Positions 63,246 to 64,000 of a stretch of 64,000 nt of DNA are shown piece by piece. Every line of letters starts with the position of its first letter. The first letter of the stretch is position 1. Position numbers and translations under genes: made by a program. Under the pieces are notes generated by a model that was not told the origin of the DNA, did no database searches, and saw only the letters and a program-made list of their open reading frames with translations. Source of the stretch: Pseudomonas ceruminis (GTDB lineage Bacteria; Pseudomonadota; Gammaproteobacteria; Pseudomonadales; Pseudomonadaceae); the NCBI RefSeq assembly GCF_021602025.1, contig NZ_BQHW01000016.1, forward strand, positions 1-64,000. Direction: 5' to 3'.

Positions 63246-64000
63246 ATGCCCCTCAGCGTAAAAACCCGCTCCCGTTGGAATTGGCGCTCCCTGCTTCCCT
63301 GGGTCATTGGCCTACTGCCACTGGTGTTCGGCCTGATGGTGATGAACTGGCAAATCGATCGTGACCTGCGCACGAGCAGCCTGGCCACCACCCGCCAGGT
63401 GGTGGCGCAAATCGAACGCGTTCTAGACAACCTCGCCGGCGCTGCACAGGCGTTGCTGCCGCTGGCTGGCACCCCCTGCGTACAGGCTCAACTGGCCCTG
63501 CGTGGCGAAGTCACGCGCAATGCCTTCGTGCGCTCCACCAATCTGGTGCGGGACAACACCCTGTATTGCTCGTCGTTGTTCGGCGAATTCGACGAGCCTG
63601 TCGACGCGGCGGACTACACCGATGGCAAGCTGTGGCTGATGGATGGCAATTCGGTGACGCCAGGCCACGCGCTGCTGGTGTATCGCGCCAGCAACGGTGA
63701 TCACGGCGCGATCACGACCGTGGACGGCGACCACTTGTTGACAGCCTTGCGCCTGATCGGCGCCAACGAGGAACTGCAACTGCGCGTCGGCAACCATTGG
63801 CTGGGCAAGGACGGCGTGGTGCGCACAGGCCAGCCGCCCCTTGCAGCGATCGCGGACGTGACCCTGGGATCGACGCGTTATCCCTTCAGCGTGCACGGGG
63901 GGTATGCCGACGGCAAACGCAGCGAAGTGCTGCGCGACCATTACCCTGCCCTGCTCAGCCTGCTGCTGGCACTGGGCGTGGCAGCCGGTAGCGTATGCCG
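63246..64000 (+). CDS. CSS-motif sensor protein, probably EAL phosphodiesterase (runs off window)
   Basis: The first 251 residues are visible: TM1 about 17-35, then a periplasmic domain with C78 (AGTPCVQ) and the canonical motif C108-S-S (LYCSSL), and the start of TM2 at the window edge (LLSLLLALGVAAGS). CSS domains of this type precede an EAL domain in c-di-GMP phosphodiesterases, where oxidation state of the two Cys sets activity; the EAL part is expected beyond the window but cannot be seen. ATG 63246 has AGGA six bases upstream. Confidence 0.8.
   Translation, partial: MPLSVKTRSRWNWRSLLPWVIGLLPLVFGLMVMNWQIDRDLRTSSLATTRQVVAQIERVLDNLAGAAQALLPLAGTPCVQAQLALRGEVTRNAFVRSTNLVRDNTLYCSSLFGEFDEPVDAADYTDGKLWLMDGNSVTPGHALLVYRASNGDHGAITTVDGDHLLTALRLIGANEELQLRVGNHWLGKDGVVRTGQPPLAAIADVTLGSTRYPFSVHGGYADGKRSEVLRDHYPALLSLLLALGVAAGSVC

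Noticed and set aside
1-64000. Search for CRISPR arrays, insertion sequences, prophage or restriction/defence systems
   Set aside because: No spaced repeats, transposase motifs, terminal inverted repeats, integrase or defence-type genes were seen; synteny and composition look like core chromosome.

Overview
The window reads as a high-GC chromosomal segment of a fluorescent Pseudomonas, most likely the P. putida group. Grounds: a quinohemoprotein amine dehydrogenase operon with a sigma-54 activator, MexEF-OprN, a 358-residue Pseudomonas-type 4-hydroxyphenylpyruvate dioxygenase, and small Pseudomonas-restricted DUF proteins. No rRNA, tRNA, CRISPR array, transposase or phage gene was seen. One decayed transporter remnant lies at about 50.3-50.5 kb.

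Layout. 0-5.7 kb: the end of an Nfr-type (N4 glycan receptor-like) polysaccharide export operon (nfrB end, nfrA, a DUF4434 gene), followed by a membrane diguanylate cyclase. 5.7-12.3 kb: a two-component pair divergent from an RND efflux adaptor and pump. 12.3-14.6 kb: mobA and an acyl-CoA ligase. 14.7-26.9 kb: amine oxidation. It holds qhpADCB (two-heme alpha subunit, radical-SAM maturase, CTQ gamma subunit, beta subunit), a divergent aldehyde dehydrogenase, the maturation genes qhpG, qhpE and qhpF, and their sigma-54 regulator. Matched -24/-12 elements and repeated GTCTCA/TGAGAC boxes lie between the divergent units. 27-33 kb: mixed small operons (AlkB-like, Yip1-like, DUF1652, pirin, hydrolase, LysE, GNAT).

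33-50.2 kb: an organosulfur scavenging island. It holds a LysR regulator, a DszC-like flavin enzyme, a class II aldolase, a peptide/opine-type ABC importer, two LLM-type FMN monooxygenases, a TonB receptor, an SsuA-like binding protein, a 3-mercaptopropionate dioxygenase and a four-domain rhodanese. Two operons carry a near-identical 35-bp upstream element, and its TTAGCTTA core recurs at two further promoters. Several encoded proteins are almost free of Cys and Met, the expected signature of genes expressed when sulfur is scarce. I consider this the most interesting part of the window.

50.2-56.5 kb: mexE-mexF-oprN, with a LysR-type box upstream. 56.6-64 kb: a TPR protein, a hybrid histidine kinase, a lone PAS protein, a DJ-1/PfpI-type protein, and hpd flanked by two genes with CSS-type redox sensor domains: one without an output domain, the other running off the window end.
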